Below, piece by piece: positions 48,872 to 57,584 of a stretch of DNA of 64,000 nt. This stretch comes from Ensifer adhaerens (GTDB lineage: Bacteria; Pseudomonadota; Alphaproteobacteria; Rhizobiales; Rhizobiaceae), in assembly GCA_900215285.1 (NCBI GenBank), contig OCMG01000004.1, positions 1-64,000 of the forward strand, read 5' to 3'. The position numbers and the translations under genes were made by a program. Within the stretch, counting starts at the first letter, position 1. Each line of letters starts with the position of its first letter. The notes under the pieces are model-generated. The model had not been told where the DNA came from, ran no database searches, and saw nothing but the letters and a program-made list of their open reading frames with translations.

Positions 48872-50098
48872 ATGACCTATCCCGTTATGACCGCAGCAGA
48901 CGTGGCAGCAGCAGAGCCGCTGTACCGCAAGGCTCAACTTCTGGCGTCTGCCGCTGCCCGTGCCAAGCGCAACAATGCTTTCACCCGTGGCGTCATGTCG
49001 TCGCCTCCGACCGTGACGGCAAACGGAACGACAAACCCGCTGAGCGCGTCCGTGAACAAGAGCGTCCTATCGAACGCATCAGTCTTTACGACAGCCGGGT
49101 CTTTCTATTTTTCAGGCGGCGTTTACCGCCTGAAAACTGCAAAGATCGGCGCGACAGGCGGCAACCTCGGGCTCAATGATGGCTCGCAGTGCAGTGCTGG
49201 ACGTATCTCGGTCATGATCGACAGCACAAAGGTTGCCTTCCGTGTCATGCCGACGACGGCAAAATATCGTTTTCTCGTCAACGGTCAGTATGTCGATATG
49301 GCCGGCACACAGACGGCAGCGACGACCGGCAACACGCATGAATATATCCTGCTCGATTTTACCTCGGCGGGCGGTAAAGCCACGCGAGAAATCGCGATTG
49401 AAATGCAGTCAGCCTGCGGCCTCGTCGGTGTTTATGCTGATGCAGCGGGCAGGATTTACCCACTTCCAAAATCGTCAGCGTTCCTGCGCGGCGTAGCAGT
49501 GGGTGATAGCTACATCGGCGGGAACACGCAGATGAGTGCGCTCGGCAACCTCTACTGCCTTCAGATGGCTGATCATCTAGGGATCGACCTCATGATGGCA
49601 TCAGGCTCGGGCGGTACGAAATGGGCCGCTGACAACGCTGGAGCATTGTCTTTCGGAAATCGCATCGCAGCGGGCGATATCGGACTGATTGGCGCAGCGC
49701 CGGACTACGTCTTCCTTATGGCCTCGATCAACGACAGCGCAAGTTTAGGCAGTGCCATCACAGCCAACTCTGCTGCGGCTATCCAGTTCATCAGGAATAC
49801 CTATCCGAACGCCCTGATTTTCTGCTTTGGCTGCTACGATCCAACAGGCGGCAGCAACGCCACGCCTTATCAGGCTTCCGAGAATGCGTTTTTCGCAGGG
49901 GTCGATGCCAGCGGCGTAACCAAGGGCATCGCTAAAATCCCGATTACGACGGACGCTGATGGTTCGTGGATCACCTCCGGCAACAAGGCCGATATCATCG
50001 GGGCCGACAATACGCATATGGGTGACGCTGGGAACGCGACGGCTGGTCTGTGGCAGGCTAACGCGGTGGTGCGGGCGTTGGCGTCTATGACGTTTTAA
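48872..50098 (+). CDS. SGNH/GDSL-type hydrolase, tail-associated esterase
   Basis: This 408-aa protein has an N-terminal beta-rich domain (about 1-200) followed by an SGNH hydrolase: block I GVAVGDSYIGG with Ser213, block III-like Asn287 (MASINDS), and block V ADNTHMGDAG with Asp379 and His382. Such enzymes remove acetyl groups from surface polysaccharides. Its place after the fibre genes suggests receptor or capsule deacetylation during adsorption. Confidence 0.78.
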   Translation: MTYPVMTAADVAAAEPLYRKAQLLASAAARAKRNNAFTRGVMSSPPTVTANGTTNPLSASVNKSVLSNASVFTTAGSFYFSGGVYRLKTAKIGATGGNLGLNDGSQCSAGRISVMIDSTKVAFRVMPTTAKYRFLVNGQYVDMAGTQTAATTGNTHEYILLDFTSAGGKATREIAIEMQSACGLVGVYADAAGRIYPLPKSSAFLRGVAVGDSYIGGNTQMSALGNLYCLQMADHLGIDLMMASGSGGTKWAADNAGALSFGNRIAAGDIGLIGAAPDYVFLMASINDSASLGSAITANSAAAIQFIRNTYPNALIFCFGCYDPTGGSNATPYQASENAFFAGVDASGVTKGIAKIPITTDADGSWITSGNKADIIGADNTHMGDAGNATAGLWQANAVVRALASMTF

Positions 50099-50160
50099 GC
50101 CCATCCATCCCTCTCATCAAATGTGGCCACCGGCGGCGACCACAAGCAAAACACCAGGTG

Positions 50161-50254
50161 CCGGCCTAAGCCGGAGGCGGGCCAAAGATTGGCGTCCAAA
50201 CCCGCCCGGAAGCAAGAAGACTTAACTTCACCACCCGTAGCCCCGTAGGGCTGC
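50161..50254 (+). promoter_or_regulatory. Structured leader of the Dam methylase gene
   Basis: The 188-nt gap before the methylase contains CCGGC/GCCGG around CTAA (50161-50174), GGCGGG/CCCGCC (50176-50206) and GTAGCCC/GGGCTGC around CGTA (50237-50254). The third hairpin stands 32 nt before the ATG. In Mu the methylating gene mom is under translational and methylation control, so a regulated leader here is plausible. No gene is seen in the gap. Confidence 0.45.
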
Positions 50255-50286
50255 GCGGCTTGTGAGCGAGTCAAGGTAAATGCACA

Positions 50287-51093
50287 ATGGCTGACACAGC
50301 CCTTCGCAACGTTATCCCCGCGAATCCCCCGGCCGCCTATATTGGCGGGAAGCGAGTGCTCTCAAGGACTATTATAGAGCGGCTGCGCTCGATCCCACAC
50401 GACGGCTACGCAGAGCCGTTCGTCGGCATGGGTGGCGTCTTTCTGCGCCGGCCGTTCCAGCCAAAGCTTGAGGTCATCAATGACATCAACGGCGAGGTCG
50501 CGAACCTCTTCAGGATCTTGCAGCGGCACTATCCGCAGTTCATGGACACGCTGCGATTCCAGATTACGTCTCGGCGCGAATTCGAGCGACTGCAGCGCTG
50601 CGATCCATCGACCTTGACGGATCTGGAACGGGCGGCGCGCTTCCTCTATCTCCAACGAACAGCATTCGGCGGCAAGGTCGAGGGGCAGACATTTGGCGTA
50701 ACGAGAACTACCGGTTCCCGGTTCAATGTGTCAAAGCTTGGCCCGCTGTTGGAAGATGTGCACGAACGCCTCGCCGGCGTCGTCATCGAGAACCTGCCCT
50801 GGGCGAAATTCATTGACCGTTATGACCGGGAAGGGATGCTCTTCTATTTCGACCCACCCTATTATGGGAATGAAGGCGATTATGGGCCAGGCGTGTTCGG
50901 CCGAGGAGACTTTGAGCACATGGCAGATATCTTGAAGAGGCTTCGAGGCCACTTCATACTGTCTTTGAATGCGGTTCAAGGAGTGTACGAAACATTCCGC
51001 GCCTTCTCGATCGAGGAAGTGGAGTGTACCTATTCGATCAGCGGCGGGCCTGGTAAGAAGGTTCGCGAAGTCATCATCTCGGGAACTCGTTGA
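50287..51093 (+). CDS. N6-adenine DNA methylase, Dam/D12 class
   Basis: This 268-aa protein has AYIGGKR (17-23), motif I EPFVGMGG (43-50), the D12 block VINDINGEV, and catalytic DPPY (189-192). It should methylate adenines in DNA. In Mu the DNA-modifying mom gene occupies this right-end site, so this methylase probably protects phage DNA from host restriction. Confidence 0.88.
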   Translation: MADTALRNVIPANPPAAYIGGKRVLSRTIIERLRSIPHDGYAEPFVGMGGVFLRRPFQPKLEVINDINGEVANLFRILQRHYPQFMDTLRFQITSRREFERLQRCDPSTLTDLERAARFLYLQRTAFGGKVEGQTFGVTRTTGSRFNVSKLGPLLEDVHERLAGVVIENLPWAKFIDRYDREGMLFYFDPPYYGNEGDYGPGVFGRGDFEHMADILKRLRGHFILSLNAVQGVYETFRAFSIEEVECTYSISGGPGKKVREVIISGTR

Positions 51094-51378
51094 ATGCTAC
51101 TTGTCACAGTCAGTGCAGCGCTTCTAGCGGCGGCCGCAGTGGAACAGTCAAACGATGAGAAGCTGCTCTTGGCCGCATGGATAGAATGGGGAGCCGCACA
51201 CTGCAATGTTTCCGAGATCCCGGCTTTAAATATCATGTTCGCGAACACGGTCATCGGAGGATCAGATAAGGAGGCTGTCGATGCGGTTCGTCTGCGGCTT
51301 TTGGAATGGGTCAAAGTCGCACATCATGGCGATGAAGCGAGCGCTTGCAAAGAATTTGCCGATTCAATTAGGAAGTGA
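51094..51378 (+). CDS. Last prophage gene, small protein of unknown function
   Basis: This 94-aa protein has an N-terminal hydrophobic stretch (LLVTVSAALLAAAAV) and a mostly helical remainder. It begins at the methylase stop with no gap and ends 27 nt before the right terminus. No family is recognised. Confidence 0.45.
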   Translation: MLLVTVSAALLAAAAVEQSNDEKLLLAAWIEWGAAHCNVSEIPALNIMFANTVIGGSDKEAVDAVRLRLLEWVKVAHHGDEASACKEFADSIRK

Positions 51379-51387
51379 CTTTGAGTG

Positions 51388-51405
51388 TTCTAAAACCCGG
51401 TGTCA
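51388..51405 (-). repeat. Right terminal inverted repeat of the prophage
   Basis: On the minus strand TGACACCGGGTTTTAGAA is the inverted partner of the left end, differing at one position. Identity stops at TG, marking the outer boundary at 51405. Confidence 0.85.
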
Positions 51406-51496
51406 AAAGTTCAAAAGCGCGCGACCCGCTACAACCACACACATCAAAGTGCCGGTGGCAGCCTGCTTCGAGACCGAAATTTTCAGGGGAATTAGC

Positions 51497-51573
51497 TGGT
51501 CGGAGTGGAGTGATTCGAACACTCGACCCCCACGTCCCGAACGTGGTGCGCTACCAGACTGCGCTACACTCCG
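51497..51573 (-). tRNA. tRNA-Pro(CGG)
   Basis: On the minus strand the 77-nt sequence folds as a cloverleaf: acceptor CGGAGTG with CACTCCG, anticodon stem CCACG/CGTGG with loop TTCGGGA (anticodon CGG), T-loop GTTCGAATC, discriminator A and an encoded CCA. It lies 91 bp outside the right prophage end; the two are not joined, as expected for a transposing phage. Confidence 0.95.
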
Positions 51574-51731
51574 ATGCCAGCGAGGGGGTCTATAAACCAG
51601 CGATTTTGAAACCACAAGCGCCCTGATGATGGTTTTTCGATTTTTTTTCGAGGTCAGGCGGTCAGACCTCGACAAACGCCTTAACCTCGCCCCGTAAATG
51701 CCATAAAGCATTGGCGGCAAAGGAGATTGCC

Positions 51732-52211
51732 ATGAGATTGCTTTTCCGGCCTCTGGCGGCGCTGGCCGCCTGCCTTGTCGTGGCGGGCTGCACGACGACC
51801 GAGGATGCGCAGCGCAGCGTGGCGCAACGCTGGCCGGGGCAGCCGGTGGACAGCTTCTTCTCGGCCTACGGGCCGCCTGTGTCGAGCTACAAGCTGAGCG
51901 GCGGGCGCACCATCTATACGTGGCGCGGCGGGCGGATGGACAAGTATATTCCGCCGGATTACGAAATCGTCCGGCGTGACCCGTTCTACGACCCCATGTT
52001 CGGCCCCCGTTTCGGACCGCGTTTCGGCCCCTGGTACGGCGATCCGGAAATGGTGATGGTCGCACCCGGTCGCGATGTTCGACTGCAATGCGAGGCGCAG
52101 ATCACGGTCAACAAGGCGCGCATCATCCAGTCGATCAGCCTCTCGGGCGATACCGAGGGCGACGGCATTTCGCGTTCGCGCTGCGCCGAGGTGTTCGGCG
52201 TCACGAAATAG
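51732..52211 (+). CDS. Lipoprotein of unknown function (first of a related pair)
   Basis: This 159-aa protein has a lipoprotein signal (MRLLFRPLAALAACLVVAGC, lipobox VAGC) and then PGQPVDSFFSAYGPPVSSYK. Its middle holds the repeats PRFGPRFGP. It shares W.G...FF.AYGPP with the next gene, so the two are diverged copies. The start follows AAAGGAG. It should be an outer-membrane lipoprotein. Confidence 0.75.
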   Translation: MRLLFRPLAALAACLVVAGCTTTEDAQRSVAQRWPGQPVDSFFSAYGPPVSSYKLSGGRTIYTWRGGRMDKYIPPDYEIVRRDPFYDPMFGPRFGPRFGPWYGDPEMVMVAPGRDVRLQCEAQITVNKARIIQSISLSGDTEGDGISRSRCAEVFGVTK

Positions 52212-52387
52212 GCTGGAGGCGGCGCGTCTGCGGGCGCGCTTTTCAACAGCCGGCCGCAGAAGACCGGGGATTGGCTGCAACAATCGGCATTTTTTGCATC
52301 GCAACCGTTGCAACCCCCGTTGCGAATCCTGCAAACCTGTCATCGGCGATTCGGCGTTAGCGGCCGATCAATATCGAGTGGGCGATC

Positions 52388-52798
52388 ATGAAACTGAAAT
52401 TCCTCGCGTTGGCAGCAGTTGCTGCGTCACTTTCGGCCTGTGCGACAACAGGCGGCAGCATGGGCGATCCGATCGCCTCGGCATGGGTCGGCAAATCTGC
52501 GGGCAAGTTCTTCGCAGCCTACGGGCCGCCGCTGGCTGACGACGGGACCGGTTCGGTCTTCACCTGGAAGGGCGGCTACAAGCGCGTGCGCGGCGAATAC
52601 AAGAGCTGCTCGGCCACGATCGCCGTGACCACCGACTACAACATCCGCTCCATTACCATCACCAGCGACCGCAAGGGCGAATTCAGCCCATCCTATTGCC
52701 GCGAATTGCTGGCGCCAGGCAGCGTCAAGCCGACGCCGGCTCCCGCCCCGGCAAAGACTGTCGCCAAGGGCGCGGACAAGACGGCAAAGAAGTCGTGA
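52388..52798 (+). CDS. Lipoprotein of unknown function (second of the pair)
   Basis: This 136-aa protein has a lipoprotein signal (MKLKFLALAAVAASLSAC, lipobox LSAC), then WVGKSAGKFFAAYGPPLADD and a lysine- and proline-rich tail. Two cysteines of the mature part (about 66 and 98) may form a disulfide. It is separated from the first copy by 176 bp and ends before a strong terminator. Confidence 0.75.
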   Translation: MKLKFLALAAVAASLSACATTGGSMGDPIASAWVGKSAGKFFAAYGPPLADDGTGSVFTWKGGYKRVRGEYKSCSATIAVTTDYNIRSITITSDRKGEFSPSYCRELLAPGSVKPTPAPAPAKTVAKGADKTAKKS

Positions 52799-52862
52799 GA
52801 TCACGCTTTGGGCCAGCGGAGCGCATCAGCGCTTAAGCCTGCCCCGGCAACCGGAACATGAG

Positions 52863-52895
52863 AACGCGGGGCGATGCCATCATCGCCCCGCGTTT
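52863..52895. terminator. Terminator between lipoprotein and GGDEF-EAL genes
   Basis: AACGCGGGGCGATG and CATCGCCCCGCGTT form a perfect 14-bp stem around CCAT, followed on the plus strand by TCCGTTTGT. The neighbours are convergent, so it can end both transcripts. Confidence 0.8.
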
Positions 52896-52942
52896 CCGTT
52901 TGTATCTCCGTCCGTGCTCGCTCGCCGCCTCGGCAAGCGGCC

Positions 52943-54970
52943 TCACTCGTGCGTCGTTTGCCTTGCGGCGGCGCGGGCTGCGTCGCCCTCGCCTTCGAGA
53001 CGGATGTTTGCCATTTCCGGAGCGAGGGGGCGCGAAAAATAATAGCCCTGCATGGAGTCCACGCCCAGAGCCTTCAGAACGCGCACCTCCTCCTCGCGCT
53101 CCACGCCCTCGGCAATCGCCGTCAGGCCCATTTCGTTGCAGAGTGTGAGAACCGATTTGACGATCTTGAAGCTCGCCGGGCGTTCGTCGATATGATCGAC
53201 GAAGCAGCGGTCGATCTTGATCTTGGAGAGCGGCAGCTTGTGCACGTGGTTGAGGCTGGAATAGCCCGTTCCGAAATCATCGAGCGATACCTGGCAGCCC
53301 AGCGCGCGCAACAACTCGATAGAATGCGCCGCCTGATCGAAATCGTGCATGATGGCGGTTTCGGTGATCTCGAAATTGATCCGGCTGGGTGCGATGCCGC
53401 TGGCATTGACGGCCGCGATGATCCGCAGAACGTTTTCCTCCATCGCGAGATCGTGCGGTGAAAGGTTGAAGGAGAGATAGGTCTCGCCCGGCCATGACCT
53501 GGCTTCTGCAAGCGCGCGCGTGAGCAGCAGGCGGGTAATCAGGTTGACGCGGCCATGCTGCTCGGCGATCGGAATGAATTCCGCCGGAGAGACGGGGCCG
53601 AGCGCCGGGCTTGTCCAGCGGGCCAATGCTTCGAAGCCCACGGTTCGCCCCGATTGCGCGGCAACGATCGGCTGGTAGGCCAGCGACAATTCCTGCTCGA
53701 GATCGGCAGCAAACAGCACGTCCTCGACCTGCCGCTGGCGGAACAGAGCCCGGGCCTGGTGCGCATTGAAGATCACGACGCTGGCGCGGTTCTCGCGCTT
53801 TGCGCTGTAGAGGGCATAATCGGCGCGTTCGTAGAGATCCTGCCCGCTGACGCCGACGTCCGGATAGACCGCGATGCCCATGGAGCCGGTCACGTGAACG
53901 ACGCTGTTGCCGATCATGATCGGCGCCGAGATGCTGGCACAGACGCGCATGCCGAAGTCGAGCAGCGACTTCTCGTCCATACCGTCCATATCGACCAGCA
54001 GCGCAAACTCGTCGCCGCCCAGGCGAAAGACGCTGCAACCGGCGTGATCGAACGTGGACAGGCGATCTGCCACCTCGACCAGAACCTTGTCGCCGGCCGA
54101 ATGTCCGTAGAGATCGTTGACAGGCTTGAAGCCGTCGAGGTCAACAATGCCGATCGCCAGCCGTCCGTCTTCTGCTCGGGCGTGGTCGAAGGCGGAGGCA
54201 AGGTTGGAAAAGAAGCTGCGGCGATTGGCAATCTGGGTCAGGCTGTCGAGATTGGCGAGCCGCAGGTTTTCGTCCGAAAGCAACTGCATCTCGCGGTTCT
54301 TGTCGCGCAACGCTTCCTGCTGGGCGAGAAGCGTCAGGCGCTGCTCGTTCAGCTTGGCGAAGTCGGAATAGTGGCGCAGCAGGATCGCGATCATGGCAAG
54401 CGATACGAGGAACATATTGACCGCCGTAGCGATCAGCGTCGGCTCGCCGGACATGCCCATGACGACGGCGAAGGGCGTGATCACCAGGAACGTGACCATG
54501 AGCGCCGCAGAGCGCAGATGCATGAGACAGAAGATGACGCCAATGACGGTGATCGACATGAAGAAGGCGACATGCGCCTTCTGATAGTCATTGCCATAGG
54601 GGATCAGGGCTACGGACCAGGCGACGGACAGCACGGCAATGGGCAGGACGAGGCGGTTGGTGGAGACCAGCCGGCGATAGGCATAGGCGGCATCCACCGT
54701 CTTGCGCGATTCGCTGATCCAGCCCAGGCCGCGGACGGTGAAAACCACCGCGAAAATCGCGGGGACCACTTTTACCAGCCAGAAGGGCGCGCTGTTCTGA
54801 TGCGTGCCGGCCAGCGACAGCATGTTCGTCAGCAGAATGAAGTAGAGAAGCGGGACCTGTTTCGAGAAGGCCTTGAACTGCGCGAGCGTCAATTCAGGAT
54901 TGTCGTTCGGAACCGTGATGAGACGCTTCACCGCCTGATACAGCTTCACTCCTCCCCATCCCCCATTCAT
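52943..54970 (-). CDS. Membrane GGDEF-EAL cyclic-di-GMP protein
   Basis: This about 675-aa protein has six predicted membrane helices (about residues 40-200), a coiled-coil linker, a GGDEF domain with intact GGDEF (318-322) and an EAL domain with EAL (447-449), SLDDFGTGYSS and EGVE. It could make or break cyclic-di-GMP; both sites look intact. A canonical RxxD I-site is not seen. ATG at 54970 is used; GTG at 54949 with GGGGAGG just upstream is an alternative. Confidence 0.88.
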   Translation of the reverse strand: MNGGWGGVKLYQAVKRLITVPNDNPELTLAQFKAFSKQVPLLYFILLTNMLSLAGTHQNSAPFWLVKVVPAIFAVVFTVRGLGWISESRKTVDAAYAYRRLVSTNRLVLPIAVLSVAWSVALIPYGNDYQKAHVAFFMSITVIGVIFCLMHLRSAALMVTFLVITPFAVVMGMSGEPTLIATAVNMFLVSLAMIAILLRHYSDFAKLNEQRLTLLAQQEALRDKNREMQLLSDENLRLANLDSLTQIANRRSFFSNLASAFDHARAEDGRLAIGIVDLDGFKPVNDLYGHSAGDKVLVEVADRLSTFDHAGCSVFRLGGDEFALLVDMDGMDEKSLLDFGMRVCASISAPIMIGNSVVHVTGSMGIAVYPDVGVSGQDLYERADYALYSAKRENRASVVIFNAHQARALFRQRQVEDVLFAADLEQELSLAYQPIVAAQSGRTVGFEALARWTSPALGPVSPAEFIPIAEQHGRVNLITRLLLTRALAEARSWPGETYLSFNLSPHDLAMEENVLRIIAAVNASGIAPSRINFEITETAIMHDFDQAAHSIELLRALGCQVSLDDFGTGYSSLNHVHKLPLSKIKIDRCFVDHIDERPASFKIVKSVLTLCNEMGLTAIAEGVEREEEVRVLKALGVDSMQGYYFSRPLAPEMANIRLEGEGDAARAAARQTTHE

Positions 54971-55083
54971 AGACGCATATCCCGAAAATTCTATTAGAAT
55001 ACCCGAAAATAAAGGCCGTTTGTTAATTTTCCTCCAAGTGAAACGGCGCATTCTAACTCGGCTCGTTTCCGGCTCAACAGCCT

Positions 55084-55662
55084 TTAGCGACCGAGCGTGT
55101 AGAACTCATCATTGGGACGCATGCTCGTTACATTCGCCATTCGGTTCGAGAAGCCGAAAAGACCAGTGATCGCCATGATGTCCCAGATGTCCTCCTCATC
55201 GAAACCCTGATCCTTCAACGCATCGAAATCCGTCTCATCAACAGCATAGGCGGTCGTGCAGACCTTCATGGCGAAGTCCAGCATGGCTTTCTGGCGGGGC
55301 GTGATGTCGGCCTTGCGGTAGTTGATCGCCACCTGATCGGCGATCAGCGGGTTCTTGGCCCGGATGCGCAGGATCGCGCCATGGGCAATCACGCAATACT
55401 GGCACTGGTTGGCAGCGCTTGTGGTCACCACGATCATCTCGCGCTCGGCCTTCGTCAGATTGCCGGGCTTGTCCATCAGCGCATCGTGATAGGCGAAGAA
55501 GGCACGGAACTCGTCCGGCCGGCGGGCGAGCACGAGGAAGACATTGGGCACGAAGCCTGACTTCTCCTGCACGGCCTCGATACGCTCGCGAATATCGGCC
55601 GGAAGGCTGGTAAGCGCCGGGATCGGATAGCGGCTGATCGGAGGCGCGGTGTCATTGCTCAT
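55084..55662 (-). CDS. AhpD-like peroxidase-related protein
   Basis: This 192-aa protein matches the peroxidase-related/carboxymuconolactone decarboxylase-like group: SGFVPNVFLVLARRPDEFRA, VTTSAANQCQYCVIAHGA with the CxxC redox pair, and ITGLFGFSNRMANVT. It probably reduces peroxides in the cytoplasm. It lies downstream of cysNC on the same strand, 44 nt away, and may be in the same transcript. Confidence 0.82.
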   Translation of the reverse strand: MSNDTAPPISRYPIPALTSLPADIRERIEAVQEKSGFVPNVFLVLARRPDEFRAFFAYHDALMDKPGNLTKAEREMIVVTTSAANQCQYCVIAHGAILRIRAKNPLIADQVAINYRKADITPRQKAMLDFAMKVCTTAYAVDETDFDALKDQGFDEEDIWDIMAITGLFGFSNRMANVTSMRPNDEFYTLGR

Positions 55663-55706
55663 GTTCTCGGCCCTCCTCCGGCCTTTGACGTATATGCCCG
55701 TATGCT

Positions 55707-57584
55707 CTAGCCCTGCATGAGCCGTTCGCCCATGAAATCGGCAATGCGGCGGGCAAGATCGTCCGGTTCTTCGCTGAGCGTATCCAGCCGCAGCTCGGGG
55801 TTTTCCGGCGGCTCATAGGGCGAACTGATGCCGGTGAAGTTGGCAATCTTGCCTTCACGCGCCTTCTTGTAAAGCCCCTTGGGGTCGCGCCGGGCGCATT
55901 CCTCGATCGGCGTGTCGACGAAAATCTCGATGAACTCGCCCTCCTCCATCATGTCGCGCGCCAGCCGGCGCTCCGCCTTGAAGGGCGAAATGAAGGAGAC
56001 GATGACGATCAGTCCGGCATCGGCCATGAGTTTGGCGACCTCGGCGACACGGCGGATGTTTTCCACGCGGTCGGCCTCGGTGAAGCCGAGATCGCGGTTG
56101 AGCCCATGGCGCACATTGTCGCCGTCGAGCATGTAGGTGTGGCGGCCCTCCGCGTGCAGAAGCTTTTCGAGGCTGTTGGCGATCGTCGACTTGCCGGAGC
56201 CGGAGAGCCCGGTGAACCAGAGGACGGCGGGGCGCTGGCCCTTGATCTCGGCGCGCGCCTGCTTGTTGACCTCCATGGCCTGCCAGTGGACGTTTTCGGC
56301 CCGGCGCAGCGGGAAATCGATCATCCCGGCGCCAAGCGTGGCGTTGCTGTAGCGGTCGATCAGGATGAAGTTGCCGGTCGACCGGTTGTCCCTGTAGGCA
56401 TCGAAGGCAATGGGCGATTGAAGCGACAGATTGCACACACCGACGCCGTTCATGGAGAGCGCGCGCGCCGCATCACGGGCCAGCGTGTTGACATTCACCT
56501 CGTGCTTCAAGGCGGTGACGGTGCAGTTCACCGTGTCGGTCTCGGTGCGCAGGATATAGGAGCGGCCGGGGATGAGCGGCTTTGAGTCGAACCACACGAG
56601 ATGGGCCTGAAGCTGGTCGGCGACATGCGGGCGATCGGTGGGTGCGACCAGCATGTTGCCGCGCGACAATTCGATCTCGTCGGCGAGCACAATTGTCACC
56701 GCCTGCCCCTCGACCGCCTCACCCAAGTCACCGTCTTTCGTGACGATTCGGGCGATGCGAGAGGTCTTGCCGGATTTGGCGGCGACGACCGGATCGCCGA
56801 CCGCAATGCGTCCGCCGGCGACCTGCCCGGCAAAGCCGCGAAAATCCTGGTTGGGCCGGACGACCGACTGGATGGGGAAGCGGAAGGGCCGGTCAACACC
56901 CCTGCCTGCGATCTGAACCGTTTCGAGATGGCCGAGCAGCGTCGGTCCGGCATACCACGGCGTGTTTGGCGAGCGGGCGATGACGTTGTCGCCGAAGCGC
57001 GCAGAGAGAGGGATTGCGACGACGGTCTCGAAGTCGAGTTCGGCGGCGAAGGCGCGATAGTCCGCTGCAATGGCGTCAAAGACCGCCTGATTATAGTCGA
57101 GAAGATCGAGCTTGTTGACCGCCAGAACCACATGGCGGATGCCCAGAAGCGAGGCGATGTAGCTGTGGCGGCGGGTCTGGGTCAGCACCCCGCGCCGGGC
57201 ATCGACCAGCACGACGGCGAGATCGGCGGTCGAGGCGCCGGTCGCCATGTTGCGCGTATATTCCTCGTGGCCGGGTGTGTCGGCGACGATGAATTTGCGC
57301 TTGTCGGTGGCGAAGAAGCGGTAGGCGACATCGATGGTGATGCCCTGCTCGCGCTCGGCCTCCAGCCCGTCCATGAGTAGGGCAAAATCCAGCGCCTCGC
57401 CATTCGTGCCATGCTTGCGACTGTCGCTGGCGAGCGTGGCAAGCTGATCCTCGAAGAGAAGCTTCGTGTCGTAGAGCAACCGGCCGATCAGCGTCGATTT
57501 GCCGTCATCGACCGAACCGCAGGTGAGAAAGCGCAGCGTGGACTTTTCTTCCTGCGCGCGCAGATAGGCCGCAAGATCAGTCAT
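55707..57584 (-). CDS. cysNC: CysN-CysC fusion: ATP sulfurylase GTPase subunit and APS kinase
   Basis: The N-terminal GTPase part of this 625-aa protein has GSVDDGKST (23-31), [11 protein letters not shown] and NKLDLL. The C-terminal APS kinase has its P-loop GLSGSGKST (459-467). With CysD it turns sulfate into APS and then PAPS. The fused form is that of NodQ in rhizobia. It starts at 57584, overlapping the cysD stop by one nucleotide (TGATG). Confidence 0.95.
   Translation of the reverse strand: MTDLAAYLRAQEEKSTLRFLTCGSVDDGKSTLIGRLLYDTKLLFEDQLATLASDSRKHGTNGEALDFALLMDGLEAEREQGITIDVAYRFFATDKRKFIVADTPGHEEYTRNMATGASTADLAVVLVDARRGVLTQTRRHSYIASLLGIRHVVLAVNKLDLLDYNQAVFDAIAADYRAFAAELDFETVVAIPLSARFGDNVIARSPNTPWYAGPTLLGHLETVQIAGRGVDRPFRFPIQSVVRPNQDFRGFAGQVAGGRIAVGDPVVAAKSGKTSRIARIVTKDGDLGEAVEGQAVTIVLADEIELSRGNMLVAPTDRPHVADQLQAHLVWFDSKPLIPGRSYILRTETDTVNCTVTALKHEVNVNTLARDAARALSMNGVGVCNLSLQSPIAFDAYRDNRSTGNFILIDRYSNATLGAGMIDFPLRRAENVHWQAMEVNKQARAEIKGQRPAVLWFTGLSGSGKSTIANSLEKLLHAEGRHTYMLDGDNVRHGLNRDLGFTEADRVENIRRVAEVAKLMADAGLIVIVSFISPFKAERRLARDMMEEGEFIEIFVDTPIEECARRDPKGLYKKAREGKIANFTGISSPYEPPENPELRLDTLSEEPDDLARRIADFMGERLMQG

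Larger units (their letters stand above)
10650..51405 (+). mobile_element. Complete Mu-like transposable prophage (40,756 bp)
   Basis: The element is bounded by inverted copies of TGACACYGGGTTTTAGAA (one mismatch) with 5'-TG and CA-3' outer ends. Inside, the gene order matches phage Mu: repressor, ner, transposase A, ATPase B, GemA, Mor, lysis, Mu gp26-29 packaging and portal, F, G, protease/scaffold, capsid T, gp35-38, sheath L, tube M, gp41/42, tape measure, N, P, gp45-48, fibre, DNA methylase. All essential functions appear intact. The flanking pentamers (TTGTC left, AAAGT right) do not match, so the expected 5-bp target duplication is absent. Confidence 0.93.

Noticed and set aside
10650..51405. 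CRISPR array, diversity-generating retroelement or retron in the prophage
   Set aside because: No regularly spaced direct repeats, reverse transcriptase motif (YxDD) or template/variable repeat pair was seen.
10629..51419. AAGCGC as a target-site duplication (10629-10634 and 51414-51419)
   Set aside because: It does not abut the TG/CA ends. A shared 6-mer between two 50-bp windows is expected by chance.
51388..51573. Integration of the prophage into tRNA-Pro by an integrase
   Set aside because: The right end is 91 bp from the tRNA, no integrase gene or tRNA repeat at the left end exists, and a DDE transposase is present.
53555..54997. 480-codon plus-strand frame opposite the GGDEF-EAL gene
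   Set aside because: Antisense to a gene with all catalytic motifs intact. Its composition (Asp-, Gly-, His- and Arg-rich) is typical of a shadow frame.
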